Part shown: piece by piece, positions 60,984-64,000 of the stretch
Layout: each line of letters begins with the position of its first letter
Position numbering within the stretch: position 1 is the stretch's first letter
DNA from: an uncultured Alphaproteobacteria bacterium
GTDB taxonomy: Bacteria; Pseudomonadota; Alphaproteobacteria; Methylaequorales; Methylaequoraceae
Assembly (NCBI GenBank): GCA_902524895.1
Contig: CABZFH010000005.1
Location: forward strand, 55,416 to 119,415
Reading direction: 5' to 3'
DNA length: 64,000 nucleotides
Notes under the pieces: generated by a model
Databases searched by the model: none
Told to the model about the DNA's origin: nothing
Seen by the model: the letters and a program-made list of their open reading frames with translations, nothing else
Position numbers and translations under genes: made by a program

Positions 60984-61895
60984 TTAATTAGTTAATAAAT
61001 TAGCATTATCTTCATTATACTCAGGATAATCGGATGATGGTAGTGAATTTATATCTGATTTTTTTTTTTCTGAATCATCGATAAAATTTTTGTCATCTAT
61101 TTCAAAACTTTCTTGCGCTAACGAAGAATCCTCATACCCAGGTATTTCATAATTAATTTTTTGGATTTTTTTTTTCCCGTTACCAATATCCTTAACTCTT
61201 TTTTGTCTGTATAAACTTCTCATGGTGGCGTAAAAATCTAAAGAACTATTTTTTATTTCATCAATGTAATCCATATATTTATCTCTAGTTGAAACTCCGC
61301 TTACAACTGGTTGGGGAAGTCGAGCCTCAAATCCAAGATTATTCATTCTAAAAGCAAATGTAACAGGGTTGAAAATTATGTCCATACCCTTACCAATTGC
61401 ATCTCTTACGTTAGACGGTCCAAAGATTGGAAGCATGACATAAGGTCCTTCTTTGATACCCCATGTAGCTAGTGTTTGACCAAAATCTTCATTTCTTTTT
61501 TCTATATTTCCAAATTCATCTGTACTAGCAACATCATACATTCCCCCAATGCCAAATGTCATGTTAATGAGAAATCTACTTAAAGTTATTCTAATACTAT
61601 CTATATCAAACTGTAAAATTGAATTAGCAATATCTAATGGAGCAGACGCTGTATCCGCTAAATTTGAAAGATTTTTTCTTGGAAAGTCTGGAATCTTTCT
61701 CCAACCTCTGGCAACAGGCTTAAATATTAGCTCATCTAGATCTTCATTAAAAGCAAATACTGCTCTATTTGAAGATTCAAATGGATCATTATTATCAATT
61801 AAATTTGTCTCAGCATTTTTTGATGCACATCCTAATAGAAAAAAACAAAAAATAATAATTATAATGTAGTTGTAATTTTTAAAATTTATATTCAT
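60984..61895 (-). CDS. mlaA: MlaA/VacJ family lipoprotein
   Basis: Lipobox FLLGCASK; NDPFESSNRAVFAFNEDLDELIFKPVARGWRKIP; RNEDFGQTLATWGIKEGPYVMLPIFGPSNVRDAIGKGMD. Confidence 0.95.
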   Translation of the reverse strand: MNINFKNYNYIIIIIFCFFLLGCASKNAETNLIDNNDPFESSNRAVFAFNEDLDELIFKPVARGWRKIPDFPRKNLSNLADTASAPLDIANSILQFDIDSIRITLSRFLINMTFGIGGMYDVASTDEFGNIEKRNEDFGQTLATWGIKEGPYVMLPIFGPSNVRDAIGKGMDIIFNPVTFAFRMNNLGFEARLPQPVVSGVSTRDKYMDYIDEIKNSSLDFYATMRSLYRQKRVKDIGNGKKKIQKINYEIPGYEDSSLAQESFEIDDKNFIDDSEKKKSDINSLPSSDYPEYNEDNANLLTN

Positions 61896-62042
61896 ATAAA
61901 ATCAACTATCTTAATTTTTTTAAATAATTCTTTTTTTGTTTATTATATAATAAATAATATAAATTTCTAAAAATATTTATCATTTTAGTAATTTTTTTTG
62001 ATTAAGACTATAGATTATAATTTTGAGTTGGTGTAATAAAAA

Positions 62043-62912
62043 ATGTGCTTAGAGAAAGAGTTAAAGGTTTCATTTGAGTTTTTTCCTCCAAAAAATCAAA
62101 GAATGGCTGATGTGTTATGGAACAGTCTTAAAAGATTAGAACCTTTAAACCCTCAATTTGTATCTGTAACATATGGTGCAAGGGGTTCAACACGAACAAT
62201 GACTCATGATTTAGTTAAAAAAATAATAAGAGAAACAAAAATTCCTCCAGCAGCTCATCTTACTTGCATAGGCTCTAAAATTTCCGAAATTGAAGAAATA
62301 GCTTCAAATTACTGGTCTGATGGAATTCGACACATTGTTGCTCTCAGAGGTGATATTCCTAACGATATTGATCACAAAAAAGAAGAACTTAAGTATGCAA
62401 CCGATTTGATTAGAACCTTGAAAAATATAAATGATTTTGAAATTACTGTATCTGCTTATCCTGAAGGGCATCCTGACTCAAGATCAATTGAACAAGATAT
62501 AGATTTCCTGCAGCATAAGATTGATTTAGGTGCTACGAGAGCGATTACACAATTTTTTTTCGACACAAATATTTTTTTTGAATTTCTAAATAAATTAAGA
62601 AAAAAAAATATCAACATTCCTGTTATTCCAGGTATTCTGCCGGTAACAGACTGTAAAAAAACCATCGAATTTTGCAATTCAACTAACTGTAGTATACCAG
62701 CATGGTTGAAAGAAATGTTTGTTGGTTTAGATTCTGATCCTGAAACAAGAAAATTAGTAGCAGCCACCATATCAGCTGAACAATGTAAGAAACTTGCAAA
62801 AGAAGGAATTAAGGAATTTCATTTTTATACATTAAACAGAGCAGATTTGTCGTTTGCTATATGCCATATATTAGGTATAAGAAGTTTGGAGGATATTCAG
62901 ATAAATGATTGA
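62043..62912 (+). CDS. metF: 5,10-methylenetetrahydrofolate reductase
   Basis: VSFEFFPPKNQRMADVLWNSL, FVSVTYGARGSTRTMTHDLV, AAHLTCIGS, IVALRGDIP, FFFDTNIFFEFL, HFYTLNRADLS. Confidence 0.96.
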   Translation: MCLEKELKVSFEFFPPKNQRMADVLWNSLKRLEPLNPQFVSVTYGARGSTRTMTHDLVKKIIRETKIPPAAHLTCIGSKISEIEEIASNYWSDGIRHIVALRGDIPNDIDHKKEELKYATDLIRTLKNINDFEITVSAYPEGHPDSRSIEQDIDFLQHKIDLGATRAITQFFFDTNIFFEFLNKLRKKNINIPVIPGILPVTDCKKTIEFCNSTNCSIPAWLKEMFVGLDSDPETRKLVAATISAEQCKKLAKEGIKEFHFYTLNRADLSFAICHILGIRSLEDIQIND

Positions 62913-63954
62913 TGATTTAAAAAAAAATTTGAAAAAAAGAATTTTGATTCTTGATGGTCCAATGGGTACAATAATCCAAAAACATCCACTCACAGAATCA
63001 GATTTTAGAGGGAAAAAATTTAAAATTTGGAAAAAGCCTCTTAAAGGAAACAATGATATTTTGAATATCTCAAAAAGTTCGTTGATTTTTGATATTCACT
63101 ACGAATATTTGAAATCAGGATGTGACATTATAGAAACAAATACTTTCAATTCAACTATGACATCTCAAGAAGATTACCTATGTCAAGATTATTCATATGA
63201 TCTAAATTTTTCAGGAGCAAACATTGCAAAGAAATGTGTCGACAAGTTTATGAAAGACAATAAAAACAATGAAAAGAAGTTCGTCGCTGGAGTTTTAGGC
63301 CCTACCAATAGAACCTGTTCAATGTCCCCAGATGTAAATAATCCAGGATTTAGAAATATTGATTTTGATACCCTTAAAAATGATTATACTATTTCCTTAA
63401 GAGGTTTATTAGACGGTGGAGCAGACCTAATTCTTATTGAGACAATTTTTGATACCTTAAACGCTAAAGCAGCATTGATGGCGGTTTATGAAATGGAAAA
63501 GAAATTAAAAATTAAAATACCGCTTATGCTCTCAGTAACAATTACAGATTTGTCTGGAAGAACACTTTCGGGACAAACGTTAGAAGCTTTTTATTGTTCA
63601 ATAAAACACATGAATCCAATAATTGTTGGCCTTAATTGTGCTTTAGGCCCGAAAGAACTTGAACCCCATTTGATTGTGTTATCAAGAATTTGTAGTTCGT
63701 ATGTTAGTATTCATCCTAATGCAGGTTTGCCAAATGCTTTCGGAGAATATGATGAAACACCTAAAAGCATGGCAAAATTTACAAAAAAATGGGCAGAAAA
63801 TGGTTACTTAAATATAGTTGGTGGTTGTTGCGGAACTACACCAGAACATATAAAAGCCATGAAAGAGGTAACTTCAAATATTAAGCCACGCGAACCAAAA
63901 ATTGAGGATAACAAATTCCAACTGTCAGGTTTAGAAAATTTTAGCTACCGATGA
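62905..63954 (+). CDS. Methionine synthase, homocysteine-binding part (first half of a split MetH)
   Basis: ILDGPMGTIIQKHPLTESDFRG, NTFNSTMTSQEDY, GVLGPTNRTCSMSPDVNNPGFRNIDFDTL, NAGLPNAFGEYDETP, NIVGGCCGTTPEHI; stops before the pterin domain. Confidence 0.95.
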   Translation: MIDDLKKNLKKRILILDGPMGTIIQKHPLTESDFRGKKFKIWKKPLKGNNDILNISKSSLIFDIHYEYLKSGCDIIETNTFNSTMTSQEDYLCQDYSYDLNFSGANIAKKCVDKFMKDNKNNEKKFVAGVLGPTNRTCSMSPDVNNPGFRNIDFDTLKNDYTISLRGLLDGGADLILIETIFDTLNAKAALMAVYEMEKKLKIKIPLMLSVTITDLSGRTLSGQTLEAFYCSIKHMNPIIVGLNCALGPKELEPHLIVLSRICSSYVSIHPNAGLPNAFGEYDETPKSMAKFTKKWAENGYLNIVGGCCGTTPEHIKAMKEVTSNIKPREPKIEDNKFQLSGLENFSYR

Positions 63955-64000
63955 ATTCACAAATTACAACAAATTTTATTAATATTGGTGAGAGGACAAA
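63951..64000 (+). CDS. Start of methionine synthase second half (pterin/B12 domains), truncated by window end
   Basis: ATGA overlap; encodes MNSQITTNFINIGERT, the MetH pterin-binding domain start. Confidence 0.8.
   Translation, partial: MNSQITTNFINIGERT

Noticed and set aside
61896-62042. Possible SAM or B12 riboswitch upstream of metF
   Set aside because: The 147-nt region is almost pure A/T and I could not identify a conserved riboswitch core or convincing stem; a covariance-model search would be needed.
1-64000. CRISPR arrays, transposases, integrases, toxin-antitoxin or defence islands
   Set aside because: None seen; no regularly spaced repeats and no such protein families among the ORFs.

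Overview
AT-rich, very densely packed bacterial chromosome segment, most consistent with a streamlined (probably marine) alphaproteobacterium. This placement is inferred from gene content and order, because no rRNA is present. Nearly all of the 64 kb is housekeeping: DNA repair (mutY, uvrB, uvrC, a family-4-like UDG), two two-component systems, ETF-QO, cytochrome bc1, methylthioadenosine salvage, Moco synthesis, carAB, greA, trxB, dnaG, rpoD, one CAT-anticodon tRNA, Mla-type lipid transport proteins, metF and the first half of a split methionine synthase. No rRNA, CRISPR array, prophage, transposon or integron was seen. The most notable locus is a TPR gene - fhcD - fhcC run (6.7-10.2 kb). It encodes two subunits of the methanopterin-linked formyltransferase/hydrolase complex without fhcA/fhcB next to them, in a genome that also has folate-linked MetF/MetH. 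Other points of interest: a hpnA-ispH-hpnH hopanoid side-chain cluster without a cyclase in the window, an mtnP-mtnA-class II aldolase (DHAP-shunt-like) operon behind bc1, a UDG that has lost family-4 motifs, a 309-nt spacer with a DnaA-box-containing palindrome, and systematic tail-to-tail gene overlaps. I did not find a clearly new defence or mobile system. All family calls come from reading translated motifs and remembered family signatures; no search was run.
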